A DNA stretch of 64,000 nt from Pandoraea faecigallinarum. GTDB lineage: Bacteria > Pseudomonadota > Gammaproteobacteria > Burkholderiales > Burkholderiaceae. This document shows positions 43,930 through 53,135 of the stretch, piece after piece. Where the stretch lies: contig NZ_CP011808.2 in NCBI RefSeq assembly GCF_001029105.3, forward strand, positions 62,001-126,000, written 5' to 3'. A model generated the notes under the pieces. That model did not search any database, was not told where the DNA came from, and was given only the letters and a program-made list of their open reading frames with translations. Made by a program: the position numbers and the translations under genes. Within the stretch, counting starts at the first letter, position 1. Every line of letters starts with the position of its first letter.

Positions 43930-44345
43930 CACAGCGCGCGAGCACCGCGTGCCTTAATAGGTGCCTTGAGCAAGCTCGGGACGAAGCCCTCACGACGGTG
44001 GCCGCGCATCTCTCGTCCGCGGGGATACAGGCGGTGTTGGATAGCTATTGGAACAGACGCAGGAGCGAACTCCTTTTCCCAACATCTAGCACAACCGGAC
44101 AAGCAATTGCGGGTCGGGCGTATGTTATGCGCACAAGCTGAGACCTACAATATCGCGGCCATCCTCCTGGATGCCGCGGCTAACGGCAGTACGCGCGAGA
44201 GGTCTTGGCACTGATCGATCCTGAGCGTGCCAAGCGCGTAGACGCTCTCAGTAGGGCGCAACACGCGCTCGTTCGGGCACAAACCGCTCGCGTTGAGCCC
44301 GAAACACCCCGCCGCCTGACGACGACTGCACAAGCCCACAGGTAG
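43930..44345 (+). pseudogene. Broken gene of unknown function
   Basis: Coding-like sequence that changes frame: LEQARDEALTTVAAHLSSAG, IQAVLDSYWNRRRSELLFPT in one frame, then MLCAQAETYNIAAILLDAAA in a second, then VLALIDPERAKRVDALSRAQ, HALVRAQTARVEPETPRRLT to the stop at about 44345. Two frameshifts. Ala-rich helical protein, family not recognised. Confidence 0.4.
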
Positions 44346-44491
44346 ATACCTTCGCCAATCCTCCTTTGGCGCAGCGACCTTCGATCGACGGTGCAACTTC
44401 TCCTCGGCCACCACCGCCGTGATGCGAGGGATGGACCGGTTCGCCGAGATCTCTTCGCCACGGACTGAAGCTTCAATGAAGTAGATACATG

Positions 44492-44520
44492 TTGAAACAT
44501 CGAGAAAATGCGTTTATACT
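44492..44520 (+). promoter_or_regulatory. Sigma-70 promoter of mazEF, flanked by GATACAT repeats
   Basis: TTGAAA (44492-44497), 17-base spacer, TATACT (44515-44520): close to consensus at ideal spacing, 27 bases before the mazE start. GATACAT occurs on both sides (44484-44490 and 44525-44531) as a direct repeat and may be the MazE operator. Confidence 0.75.
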
Positions 44521-44547
44521 TGTCGATACATTTGGAGGTGAATCATC

Positions 44548-44802
44548 ATGGCAAAGACCGCAACCCTCACAATTCAACAGTGGGGAAACAGCCTGGCTGT
44601 TCGTATTCCTGCGGCAGTCGCACGCTCAGCGCACTTCGAAGTTGGACTTGAGGTGGAGGTAACGACCGATGAAGTTGGCGTCACCGTAAAGCCTGTTGGT
44701 CCTCGGAAACTCACGCTAGCTGAGAAGCTCGCTAAATTTGACCTGTCAAAGCATGGTGGCGAAGCTATGGCGGCGACACCGGTTGGTGCGGAGGTTCTTT
44801 GA
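44548..44802 (+). CDS. mazE: MazE-type antitoxin (AbrB/SpoVT fold)
   Basis: 84 residues. The start LTIQQWGNSLAVRIPAAVAR is the classic MazE/PemI swapped-hairpin AbrB DNA-binding domain; the acidic C-terminal tail (LAEKLAKFDLSKHGGEAM) wraps the toxin. GGAGGTG lies seven bases before the ATG. The stop overlaps the toxin start (TGATG). It neutralises MazF and represses the operon. Confidence 0.92.
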   Translation: MAKTATLTIQQWGNSLAVRIPAAVARSAHFEVGLEVEVTTDEVGVTVKPVGPRKLTLAEKLAKFDLSKHGGEAMAATPVGAEVL

Positions 44803-45164
44803 TGTCGAAGGTTGCTTGGGCACCGGATCGAGGCGACATCATCTGGATCGACTGCAATCCGCAGGTGGGCAGAGAGATGAAGAACATGCACCCGATGCTC
44901 GTTTTGTCACCCAAGGTGTTTAACGAGACAACGAGCATCGTCATTGGCCTGCCTATGACAATGGCCGAGTACAACGATACCAATCCGTTCGCGATCAAAT
45001 TCAAGGGACCGAAGAACGTGACCAGTTACGTACTAGGTCATCAGCCCAAGTCGTTCGACTGGCGCGCTCGCGGTGCGAAGCCTCATCCGTGGAAACAAGC
45101 GCCACATGAAGTGTTCGTGGCCGCTTGTGAGCAGTTGAACCAGATCATTTCGATCTGCGAGTGA
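44802..45164 (+). CDS. mazF: MazF/PemK-type endoribonuclease toxin
   Basis: 120 residues starting MSKVAWAPDRGDIIWIDCNP. Family landmarks: RGDIIWIDCNPQ(V)GREM with the catalytic Arg region, HPMLVLSPKVFNETT, and VIGLPMT. MazF cleaves single-stranded mRNA at short motifs and stops growth. ATG overlaps the mazE stop, so translation is coupled. Apparently intact. Confidence 0.92.
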   Translation: MSKVAWAPDRGDIIWIDCNPQVGREMKNMHPMLVLSPKVFNETTSIVIGLPMTMAEYNDTNPFAIKFKGPKNVTSYVLGHQPKSFDWRARGAKPHPWKQAPHEVFVAACEQLNQIISICE

Positions 45165-45233
45165 GAATCTGTCTGGCGTGACGTCGCCCCGCGCCGACCG
45201 GAACTCGGGTAATTTTTCCTCACGAGGATTCAC

Positions 45234-45428
45234 ATGCGTTTGCTGCTTGCTCTGATTCTCCCCTGGCTGCAATTCTTTACGATCGGACGACCGATGGCCG
45301 GGGTTATCTGTTTGCTGCTGCAGCTTACCGTGATCGGCTGGATTCCGGTCGCGATCTGGTCGGTGTATGCGTTGAGCCAGTACAAGGCCGACAAGAAGAT
45401 CGAGCGCGCGCTCGCGAGCCGTGGCTAA
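45234..45428 (+). CDS. YqaE/Pmp3-family small membrane protein
   Basis: 64 residues with two hydrophobic helices (LLLALILPWLQFFTIG and AGVICLLLQLTVIGWIPVAI) followed by the family end IWSVYALSQYKADKK. Pmp3/YqaE proteins sit in the inner membrane and are linked to salt, membrane-potential or stress responses. Good ribosome binding site (GAGGA) seven bases upstream. Monocistronic by position. Confidence 0.8.
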   Translation: MRLLLALILPWLQFFTIGRPMAGVICLLLQLTVIGWIPVAIWSVYALSQYKADKKIERALASRG

Positions 45429-45694
45429 CCAAACGGGGAACAAAATGGAAAAAAGCCTTCGCTCACTACGCTGACATATTCGGGGTTTCCTGACAGCCAC
45501 GCTGGACGCCGGTGACGGGGCGAATTTCACCTCTCAGCAGGTGTATCGTGGCATGGAGGATGGAACGTGGTCTGAGGAGCTGGATAGCGCTGTGCCTGTT
45601 GATTTGCGCCGAATGTTGCCCCCGGGGATGGGGCCCAGTTGAGAAGCGTCTGAAGGAGTTTCCGCGACGGGGGCGCTTAGCCCCGCCATCCGCT
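45429..45694. other. Possible coding remnant after the Pmp3 gene
   Basis: A plus-strand frame without start reads FLTATLDAGDGANFTSQQVY and RGMEDGTWSEELDSAVPVDL, ending PPGMGPS-stop at about 45642. It looks like the C-terminus of a lost protein of unknown kind. Confidence 0.3.
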
Positions 45695-47005
45695 TCAGCC
45701 GTGCCGCTTAATCCAACTCGCGGCCATGCCGGTTTCGCGCGTGCGTTGCCAGATCGTGGTGCGGTGTTCGTCACTCAGTGGCGCAACTTTGAGCACGTCT
45801 TTCCATTTCCGCATCGCCGCGTCGACCGTCTCGGATATCGTCCGGCGAAGGATAGCTTCAGGAAGCCCCCACGCGTTCGCCCACGCGCGCACCACCTTTG
45901 GCGTGATGACCCGACTCGCCACGTCCGCAGCGAGCTTAAAGCCGTGACCGCTGAACCGGAGCCAGGCGCTGTAGGCAACCATGTCATAGGCTGGCGATAA
46001 CTCGGCATCCCGAGAGGTGCGGTACAGGAAGCCAAAATTTTTGAGGTGAGCATCCGGGTTTCCCAGCAACTCGTTGACGGTCAGGCGACGAAGGAACTCA
46101 TGCAGATCGTCCTCGCCCCGGACCGATCGCGCCAGCAGGATCGTGCCGATGTCGGTATAGGAAAGTGCCTTGCTGTACTTGTCGTGCGGCGAAACGGAGG
46201 TGACCTGAGCCATGTCCTCGGCGTGCAGCCGACCGTTATGGGTGTTCGCATCCCGATCGAAGCGATGGGCCAGCAGGAAGCGTGTCGAGTCGGTACGCAT
46301 TTCCTGATCCAGTTGTCCTGCAATGTCACTAAGTGGCAGTAGCGCGTGCTCGCATGTTGCCACCCCCGCGGCCGCGGCTAACAGCAGCGACGTGTGCTCG
46401 ACTTCCGGCATTTGCGGGTAGTCTGACGCGGGTAGTTTGCCGATGTAATGGCCTCCCTCGTACTTTGAGCGCATAACGTAGCGGCCACCGGCTTCACGCA
46501 CGAGTGCCACCTTCGGTTGTACGCCTGACAATGAGGTCGATGTCGGCGCAGGCATCTGCACCAAACTCATTTCGTAGCTGTCTCTGCCCTGTGTCAGAAG
46601 ACGCCCCAACGCCGCTTCGCTAAGCTGCTCTTGATGCGCCTGGACGTTGCCGGGCAGATCGGAACCACATAGGGATAGCAGGCCCAGACTGTCGCTCGGT
46701 GCCAGATTGGCCATGTCGACGAGCTGTTTGCGCAATCTGCCCTCGGGCAGCAGGTTTTCGAAGAAGGGGGGCAGCGCCCCCTTGCCATCCCCGCGCGTCT
46801 CTTCCAGTGCCGGATCGAGCAACTGGCGGCGGGTGGCAAGTTCGTTCTCGGCTTCGAAGGCCTGCGAGAGGACCGGACGATCGGCCGCTGGCATCTTCGC
46901 GTAAGCGTCGTCGAACCGGAAGTAGCTGCGGCCGTCATCAAGGGCGAACAGCGAGCCGACGTCGACGGTGTCAATCTTGATGCGCAGGGAACGGACCAGA
47001 CTCAT
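45695..47005 (-). CDS. hipA: HipA-family serine/threonine kinase toxin
   Basis: 436 residues from ATG 47005 (MSLVRSLRIKIDTVDVGSLF); the longer GTG reading to 47086 is unlikely. HipA N-terminal subdomain (FFENLLPEGRLRKQL), the P-loop-like SLSGVQPKVAL with the autophosphorylated Ser, kinase core NELLGNPDAHLKNFGFLYR (catalytic Asp) and LSPAYDMVAYSAW (metal-binding Asp). HipA kinases phosphorylate tRNA synthetases or similar targets and cause growth arrest/persistence. HipB lies upstream with a 160-base gap, unusually long for this operon. Confidence 0.88.
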   Translation of the reverse strand: MSLVRSLRIKIDTVDVGSLFALDDGRSYFRFDDAYAKMPAADRPVLSQAFEAENELATRRQLLDPALEETRGDGKGALPPFFENLLPEGRLRKQLVDMANLAPSDSLGLLSLCGSDLPGNVQAHQEQLSEAALGRLLTQGRDSYEMSLVQMPAPTSTSLSGVQPKVALVREAGGRYVMRSKYEGGHYIGKLPASDYPQMPEVEHTSLLLAAAAGVATCEHALLPLSDIAGQLDQEMRTDSTRFLLAHRFDRDANTHNGRLHAEDMAQVTSVSPHDKYSKALSYTDIGTILLARSVRGEDDLHEFLRRLTVNELLGNPDAHLKNFGFLYRTSRDAELSPAYDMVAYSAWLRFSGHGFKLAADVASRVITPKVVRAWANAWGLPEAILRRTISETVDAAMRKWKDVLKVAPLSDEHRTTIWQRTRETGMAASWIKRHG

Positions 47006-47164
47006 CGATAAATTCCAGGAGTAGAAATTGAGGGATACCGGCGCGGTGGGACGGGCGGACACTGGCTGGCCCGCCGGCACGCTCACGGAACTGCGGCTCG
47101 TGGGCCGTCGTCGTGGCCGTTGGGGTTGTTGCGCGGGTCGCCGTGGGGCAAAAATTTGGCACGG

Positions 47165-47467
47165 CTATTCCTCGTCATTTTCGGCCGGCGGCGCGCGTGT
47201 TGCGAGCAAGCGCTTGAGCGCGCCGGTGCGCAGGTTCTGGTCCTCGCGCACGATCGCTCCCAGCCCTTGGGGCAAGACCGTCAGATCGAGCTCCAGGGCG
47301 TGACACACGGCCAGCAAGGTGCTCAGGCGAGGATTACCCGTGCCGGCCTCCAGCTCACGCAGCGTGACTCTATTGACGGCAGCCTTGGTCGACAGTGCTT
47401 GAGCACTCATCTTCCGTGCTATCCGAACTCGCTTGATTTCGCGGCCCAGCGCCGCTGAAGTGGTCAT
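47165..47467 (-). CDS. hipB: HipB-type Xre antitoxin
   Basis: 100 residues from ATG 47467. A lambda-repressor-like HTH (LGREIKRVRIARKMSAQALS, TKAAVNRVTLRELEAGTGNP, RLSTLLAVCHALELDLTVLP) followed by a 30-residue tail ending ENDEE. It should bind the operator at 47515 and inhibit HipA. Confidence 0.85.
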   Translation of the reverse strand: MTTSAALGREIKRVRIARKMSAQALSTKAAVNRVTLRELEAGTGNPRLSTLLAVCHALELDLTVLPQGLGAIVREDQNLRTGALKRLLATRAPPAENDEE

Positions 47468-47514
47468 TAGGATAACCAATAAATTGATATGGACATTATG
47501 ATAACGGGGCTAAT

Positions 47515-47532
47515 ATAGTATCGAAATACTAT
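47515..47532. promoter_or_regulatory. Palindromic operator upstream of hipBA
   Basis: ATAGTAT, spacer CGAA, ATACTAT: perfect 7-base arms, 48 bases upstream of the hipB start in a locally AT-rich promoter region. Probable HipB binding site. Confidence 0.5.
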
Positions 47533-48343
47533 TTTTGGCAAATATGTTGACCATGTTGAATGAAGTGCGCCGGGGGGCGCCCGAGATGTCGGCGCCCGAC
47601 GGTGAGTTGGACGAACGGCCCATGACGACGATGATGGCAACCTTAGGCCTCTGCACGGGTCAGCAAGACTTCATACCGCAGCACGCAATAGACGCGAGCG
47701 GGCAGCCGTTGCCGGGGGGCCGCAAGTGTCCGTGAGCCCGCCCATCGCCATGCACACGGCGGCACCCAGGTGCCGGGTCCGGATCGAACGTCGGGCGTCG
47801 ACGATGGACTTGGCGCCTAACAGCGCACGTGCATGTGAGCCGACAGCGGATCAGCCCATCCACACGACATTTCGCCACAACCGCTGCGGGAGAGCGGTCT
47901 GCCAGCCTTTTCCCGGTCATGCTGACTGTCGGGCTGGTGCGCCCGCGCCGCCCGGGCCACACGCAAGCCGAGTTGGCGAATGCTGCACGGAGCAACCCAT
48001 GATGGGCGAGCGGGCGCAAAGTGGCTTCGGCTCCATTGGGCAGAGCGCCGTACGTCAACGTGTCGCGGTGCTGGTCTCCAACGACGGCCGCAGTTTCCGC
48101 CGCAGCGTTTGCCGCCGCGAGCGGCGCCTCGAGTCCGGCGATGTTCGATTCGAGTATGGCGATCTGCGCATCCGTGGCATCGGAATGGGAACTTGCTCCA
48201 CGGGGCGAGGAGGACATCGCAATTCGGTGGCCAATCGCTGGGAACGAATAGCGGCGGAGTGACTGTGGCCCGGCAGGTACATTCGGGCGACGCGCGCCCG
48301 TGGTCACTGGCAAATACTCACGATAGAGAACACCCGTCGCGCG
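47533..48343. other. Region without a supported gene
   Basis: About 800 bases of GC-rich DNA. The long minus-strand frame 47660-48595 and plus-strand frames here have Arg/Ala/Pro-rich shadow composition and no ribosome binding site. Confidence 0.3.
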
Positions 48344-49015
48344 ATGCGTCCCGATACGTCTCCCCGTCCAGCGTTGTTGGCTCCGGAGGACGCTGGCCGG
48401 TGGCGCGTCGGTGGGGCCCGCAGCGCGCCGGTCGCTGCCGCGCTGGCGTGCCAATTCCAGCTCGCGCGCGCAGAGCAGTGGGAGAGCAGTGCACACGGCT
48501 ATATGCTTGCCGGCCTGAGTGAGCCGCAAGCGTACGAGGCGGCTGCAGACGAGTGCGTGTCGGCGCGTCGATTCAAGGCGGCCGCCGCGGCGCACTTACA
48601 AGCCGCGGAACGCTACACGTAGCACGGCCACTATTGGGCGGCGGTGCTCGCCTACAAGGACGCCGAAAAAGCCTACCAGTTGGCACAACTACCCCAGGAG
48701 GCTGCACCAGCCGCGCGTCAGGGCGTCGACGCCACCTTGAATCTCGCGCGCGCCTATGCGCGAGGCAGCTCGCACGAGAAGGCGAAAGGACTCTACTTTG
48801 AGCTCGCGCCAATGCTCGCGCAGGATGGCCAGTGGGAGCGCAGCGTAAACGTCTTTCAGCTTGCCGGCCTGAGCGAGCAGGAAGCCTACGAGGCGGTAGC
48901 AACAGCGTGCCGGTTGGATCACCAGTACCTATTGGCCGCCGAATCGTTCAGGCGTGCGGGGCGGCCCGATCTGGCCCAAGCGTGCATCACCGCCTCCCTC
49001 GACCGCATTGCATGA
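48344..49015 (+). pseudogene. SNAP/TPR-like repeat protein with a nonsense codon
   Basis: One continuous frame of ~223 codons interrupted by a single TAG at 48620-48622. Before it: GLSEPQAYEAAADECVSARR, FKAAAAAHLQAAERYT; after it: HYWAAVLAYKDAEKAYQLAQ, ARGSSHEKAKGLYFELAPML, FRRAGRPDLAQACITASLDR. The repeated A-A-x-x-Y/H helices and GRPDLAQ wording are those of the intact protein at 58875. A short, recently killed paralogue, or the 5' half might still be made. Confidence 0.6.
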
Positions 49016-49071
49016 AGCATGCCCGGGAGACTGAGAAGACGGGGCGGCGGCGGGATGCTTGAAGTGATTTT

Positions 49072-49180
49072 TATGGCCACCCGAAGCGCCCCCGGGTTTC
49101 CATCGAACGAAAGGCGCCAAGCGAGAACTTGGTTCGTTTCTCGTTATAGTCGCGAATGTGCGAGTCCACGACCTCAATGG
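49072..49180 (-). pseudogene. IS3-type OrfB C-terminal fragment
   Basis: Minus strand reads EVVDSHIRDYNEKRTKFSLG, then AFRSMETRGRFGWP and stop: the C-terminal end of IS3/IS150-group transposases (I-x-x-YN-x-x-R-x-x-LSLG). Nothing else of the element is present. Confidence 0.55.
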
Positions 49181-49686
49181 ACTTGGTCGGTGCTAGCCGT
49201 CTGGCATCCCGAAAGTCACGCAGGTGCGCTGCTGACACCGTTGGCAGCCGCCCAAAGCATCCTTCGTTCGCCGCGTTCGGCTCCGGGCTGGACCGGCCAG
49301 CGTTTCGTCGACACACACGCGCTGTTTAGCCGAATTGGCTAGAACTCGGTTCGGCCCCATCGGTGACATCGCACCTGCTGAGGCCGAATCGAACGGCATA
49401 TGGTCGTTACCCCGAAGGCAGTTCAGACCAACAAATACTGGGCGCTGATCGCCACCACCGGTTCCGCGAGATCCATCATCGCGAGACCGAAGTCCCTGCT
49501 TAGCGAGGGCTGCCCAGGATTTCCCTAATGCACTGAAGTAAGGCGTCCATTTCCATTCCTTTTCATCTGAAGTGAGTTCTCAGAACGATAGTTGCGCTCG
49601 AGATTTTGGCGCACACCGACCGTCGTCAGGGACGCGGCGCGCCGACGGTATCACCTGCTGGTCCCCTTGTGCGCGTTGGCCGTGAG
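49181..49686. other. Region without a supported gene
   Basis: About 500 bases; only chance frames. Several short stretches look like scrambled IS sequence. Confidence 0.25.
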
Positions 49687-49824
49687 TCAGCCGATCCCCA
49701 TGGCCGTTACATACTGAGCGGCATACTGAGCGTGTTCGATGACGCTTGGCACCCAGGACAGCAGCGCGTCTCCGTCCGGAATGAAAAACTTGCTAATTGC
49801 GTCAGGAAGCGTGAATTCAGACAT
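49687..49824 (-). CDS. Small hypothetical protein (45 aa)
   Basis: ATG at 49824 with TGGAG seven to eight bases upstream. Product MSEFTLPDAISKFFIPDGDA, then LLSWVPSVIEHAQYAAQYVT, ending AMGIG. Balanced amino acid composition, amphipathic, not GC-driven. No family recognised. Could be a peptide of secretion or phage origin, since a phage portal relic follows at 49945. Confidence 0.45.
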   Translation of the reverse strand: MSEFTLPDAISKFFIPDGDALLSWVPSVIEHAQYAAQYVTAMGIG

Positions 49825-49929
49825 GAGGTATCTCCAGGTTCAAAGACATGCGGTTCAAGACGGTTGCTGTTGATGCGAAGCCAGAATAGCGCGGCGCCCC
49901 CTCACGGTCACCTGCGATAAATCGCAGCG

Positions 49930-50215
49930 ACTGAATCCGCGACGCTATTCCGTCGGTGCTACTACAGGAATGGCAGCGACGCCGGCTTCATCCTGTACAT
50001 GAGGACGCAGTGCAACGCCAGAGCGATGTCGACGCGCTGTGCGACGCTCTGAAGAACGCGAAGGGCAACTTCCGCAACCCATTCATGTACGCGCCGAACC
50101 GCAAGAAGGACGGCATCCGGATCCTGCCGCTGTTGGAGGTGGCTGCGAAGGATGAGCCGCTCAATATTACGAACGTGACGCGCGACGGTCTGCTCGCCGC
50201 GCATCGCGTGCCGCC
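49930..50215 (+). pseudogene. Phage portal protein (P2 gpQ-type/PBSX) fragment
   Basis: YYRNGSDAGFILYM in one frame, then after a frameshift QSDVDALCDALKNAKGNFRN, PFMYAPNRKKDGIRILPLLE, VAAKDEPLNITNVTRDGLLA, AHRVPPQL in the next. This is the conserved core of P2-like portal proteins (FRN-x-F-x-Y-P-x-G-KKDG, EVAAKDEF-x-NIK, RD-x-x-AAHRVPP). Both ends are missing. Evidence of a former P2-like prophage at this site. Confidence 0.75.
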
Positions 50216-50341
50216 GCAGCTAAACGAACCGCTCAGCGAAGCGCACCGGGCACGCCCACCGCGGCGCGAGGGTGGGAGAAGCGCGGAGCGGCCCAGACGG
50301 CAGGGGGCGCCGGGCTCGCCGGTGAGGCGCATTCCGAAAAT

Positions 50342-50388
50342 GTCAGGTATTCACCGGAGTCCGGCCAGGCCGAGGATGCCGACAATGA
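50342..50388 (+). repeat. Dispersed ~50-bp repeat, copy 2
   Basis: GTCAGGTATTCACCGGAGTC, then CGGCCAGGCCGAGGATGCC and GACAATG. Nearly identical to copy 4 at 58133; about 130 bases upstream of the gene at 50515. Confidence 0.65.
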
Positions 50389-50514
50389 CAGCACCGCTGG
50401 CGTCACGGCCTGAGCGTCGGCAACCAAAGTACGGCGCGATTTCGCCCGCGCCGGGCGCGTCGGACACCGCCCTCACGCGCGGCTTTTGAACTCATTTCCC
50501 AGGACAGACACCGC

Positions 50515-52434
50515 ATGCCAATCACGACAGGGATTCGCCCGTGGAACCCACCGGACATGACAGAGATCGAGAAAGCGCTGGTCCCGCAAACCGAACTCAC
50601 CGCCCGGACCGACGCCCAGCTCGCCGACGAATTGGAGGCACGATATTTTGCGCCGCGGGATGATTTGCGTGCCCCGATCGCGTTGAGCTTGGATGGCGAT
50701 CTGGTGGCAGGCCTGGTGGTTGGGCAGCCCGGCGAGCGCGGCGCCGCGCTCTTGCGCCTACTGGTCTCGCAGATTCGCGCGACCTTGGAGGAAGACGGGG
50801 TGCAATGCGACATCGCCCACGTTCAGGCCCGCGATATCGTGAGCTTATTGGCAAGCGCAAAGTTCGTTTCGGCGTATGAACCGCTGGTCACGCCGGATCC
50901 AACTGAAGCGCAAGTGAAGTATCAGCAGGCCATCGCCGTGAACCGCATCCGCGGCGCAGTCCGCTTCCACACGACGACCACGTACACGGACAACGCGGCA
51001 CCGATTCGGGGTCAGGACACCCGGGTGACGCAGGTCGTGGACCTGGCGGTGCTGGTCACAAGCACGCCCGGTGGTTCCCCCCTCAAGCGGGGGCTCGAGG
51101 CAGAGGTGACCGCGGCCACAGTGCAACTGGCCGACCCATCTCAACGCGCGGCGATGATCGAGGAGACGGAGCGTCGACTCGGTGTACCGGCCCCGGCGAG
51201 CAGTCGCTGGGAACGCCTGACCCGAGCGCTATCCAAACTCTTTGGCGACCGGGGCATTCGGTTCGTCGTGGGCAAGGTGAACGAACTCACGGACCCGGAA
51301 ATGCTCGCCCGCCCGGCCGGAATCGGTCTCAGCCTCGATGGCGTTTTCGACACACAGGCCTGGTTCGTGCGCTCCGACCTAGCCTACGGGCGCCGGAGAC
51401 ACCACGTGGCCGACTACCGCACCAACGACGTCTACGTCGTGCGCCGAAACGGTACGGAGGTGGACGCCGAGACGCAACGGGCAGTCAATGCCGTGTGCGC
51501 GAGCACAATTGCCGAACACCGGGCGGCCTATTTGCGCGACGATCGCTACTTGAACATTCCCGGTTCCTTCTTTCCCTCCTTTACCTGCTGCGTGCTTCCG
51601 CTTGAGCAGCGCACCACTCCGCGGGTGGCTTCGCTTGACCCGCGCACCTATGAGCCTGGCAACGCGCGTATCCAGGAGCTCGAACAGGCACAGCCACAGC
51701 CCGGCGCCGGGAACGACCCGCTGGTGCTCGCCGTGTGCACCACGCTGGTGGGCGCGCTGTTCCCCGCGCCTGACACGCTGCCTCTTGTCATCGAAGTCAA
51801 CGGTGAGAACGTCGTGGACCCGCCGCTGCGCGCAGCCTGCACGGCGTTCCACAATCTGGAGCAGATGGCGCTGCCGGGGACACAGGACCACGCGGCCCTC
51901 CTTGAGCCGTGGCTGGCAAACCACCGCTTATCGAACTTCGTCGCGCCGGAGCCGCTTACTATAAGGGCGGTGAGAGCGGCTCTGTACGTGTGCGTGATCC
52001 ATAAGATTTTGAGGGAGCTTCCCGACGACCTTGCGCTGCGACGGCAGGTGCTCGCGACGATCGCTGGCGTGAAGGACGCGGTGCGCCTCATCTGCGATGC
52101 CAACGGCCTGCCCAACTTTGTGAACGGGCGCACCCAGCGCAAAATTACGATCTTCGCGCCCCGAGCACATCCGCATCTGCTTGCCGGGCCGGTCAAGGTC
52201 AAGTTTAACGAGTCGCTGCACGGGCTCAAGGACCACGGCGGGGTGCGTTTCGGCGACAATCCGGCCAATGTCTTCCCGGAGAATTTGCTGCGCACCGCGA
52301 TCCAGCTGGTTGCGGGCTCGTTTCGCGTCACTAGCGAGCGCTCCCAAACGACATCGATAAAGTACGAGGCGCGGATAGTGATGAACAACAATGTAAATAA
52401 CGCCGCCCAACCCGTGCAATGGCGCGCAGGTTGA
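50515..52434 (+). CDS. Unknown 639-aa protein, candidate effector (paralogue A)
   Basis: No family recognised. Starts MPITTGIRPWNPPDMTEIEK; ribosome binding site region CCAGGACAG. No signal peptide or membrane segment; soluble, mixed alpha/beta, with some conserved-looking blocks (SRWERLTRALSKLFGDRGIR, YVVRRNGTEVDAETQRAVNA, DDLALRRQVLATIAGVKDAV, VRFGDNPANVFPENLL). The tandem paralogue at 53312 shares the first 50 residues exactly and about two thirds of the rest. The N-terminus identical, body diverging pattern suggests an N-terminal export signal. Preceded by the dispersed repeat. Confidence 0.75.
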   Translation: MPITTGIRPWNPPDMTEIEKALVPQTELTARTDAQLADELEARYFAPRDDLRAPIALSLDGDLVAGLVVGQPGERGAALLRLLVSQIRATLEEDGVQCDIAHVQARDIVSLLASAKFVSAYEPLVTPDPTEAQVKYQQAIAVNRIRGAVRFHTTTTYTDNAAPIRGQDTRVTQVVDLAVLVTSTPGGSPLKRGLEAEVTAATVQLADPSQRAAMIEETERRLGVPAPASSRWERLTRALSKLFGDRGIRFVVGKVNELTDPEMLARPAGIGLSLDGVFDTQAWFVRSDLAYGRRRHHVADYRTNDVYVVRRNGTEVDAETQRAVNAVCASTIAEHRAAYLRDDRYLNIPGSFFPSFTCCVLPLEQRTTPRVASLDPRTYEPGNARIQELEQAQPQPGAGNDPLVLAVCTTLVGALFPAPDTLPLVIEVNGENVVDPPLRAACTAFHNLEQMALPGTQDHAALLEPWLANHRLSNFVAPEPLTIRAVRAALYVCVIHKILRELPDDLALRRQVLATIAGVKDAVRLICDANGLPNFVNGRTQRKITIFAPRAHPHLLAGPVKVKFNESLHGLKDHGGVRFGDNPANVFPENLLRTAIQLVAGSFRVTSERSQTTSIKYEARIVMNNNVNNAAQPVQWRAG

Positions 52435-52878
52435 CGACCGATCGACGCTTTCGCCGATGAGGCGAAATGAGGCAAAACGAGGGAAAGTTGACGCTGTGCG
52501 GCGCTCCCCTGAAGCACACCCCGAGGTGACCAACCCGCTGCGCGCACTTGTTGGGGCCACCGCCGGCATCTTGGCGGTTGCCCCCAGACGTCGTCAGCGG
52601 TGCGGTGACGGCACCGCATGGCTCGGCAACGCGCCACGGCTGAGCGCGTGGACGCCGTTGATTGCACGGTCCGCGATGCCCGCCCCGGTCGCTCGCCCGA
52701 CGCTGCGACGTTCGTTCGCGCGGCAACCGCTGAACGACACGTCATTCGCCTGCTTCGGCAACGCTCGTACGCCGCTCCCGGCAACGACATTCCCCGTCCT
52801 ACGATGGACTGCTGCCGGGATCGTAAGCACTTCTGGCCTATGATTGGACCGCTGCCGGAATTAAGACACTTTCCAGCC

Positions 52879-53043
52879 TCACGCCAAGGCACGTTCAAAG
52901 GCCTCGGGACTGATGCCACCCAGATGGGTATGACGGCGGGTTCGATTGTAAAAGACTTCGATGTAATCGAAGATGTCGGCGCGCGCCAGATCACGGGTTT
53001 TGTAGACGCGTTTTCGCACGCGCCCCTGTTCAAGATTGCCATT
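52879..53043 (-). pseudogene. IS3-family OrfB C-terminal fragment
   Basis: Minus strand reads RVRKRVYKTRDLARADIFDY, IEVFYNRTRRHTHLGGISPE, AFERALA and stop: the C-terminus of an IS3-group transposase. It lies between the two paralogous genes and may have mediated their rearrangement. From 52435 to 52878 I see no gene. Confidence 0.75.
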
Positions 53044-53135
53044 TTCTTTTTCTATGGCGGACGCGATGTGCACGTCTGGCCCACGCGATCTGGGGAAGTC
53101 CCATCCATTGACAACAGCGCGTGACACTGGGGGCA

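Noticed and set aside
47660..48595. 311-codon minus-strand ORF
   Set aside because: Arg/Ala/Pro-rich, no start signal; overlaps the SNAP-like pseudogene, which has real repeat structure on the plus strand.
50440..50515. HrpB/HrpX-type promoter boxes (TTCG-N16-TTCG) upstream of effector-like genes
   Set aside because: I looked ahead of the genes at 1790, 41868, 50515 and 58875; no pair with proper spacing was found, so type III regulation is not claimed.
51648..53042. 464-codon minus-strand ORF
   Set aside because: Antisense to paralogue A; Ser/Arg-rich shadow composition.
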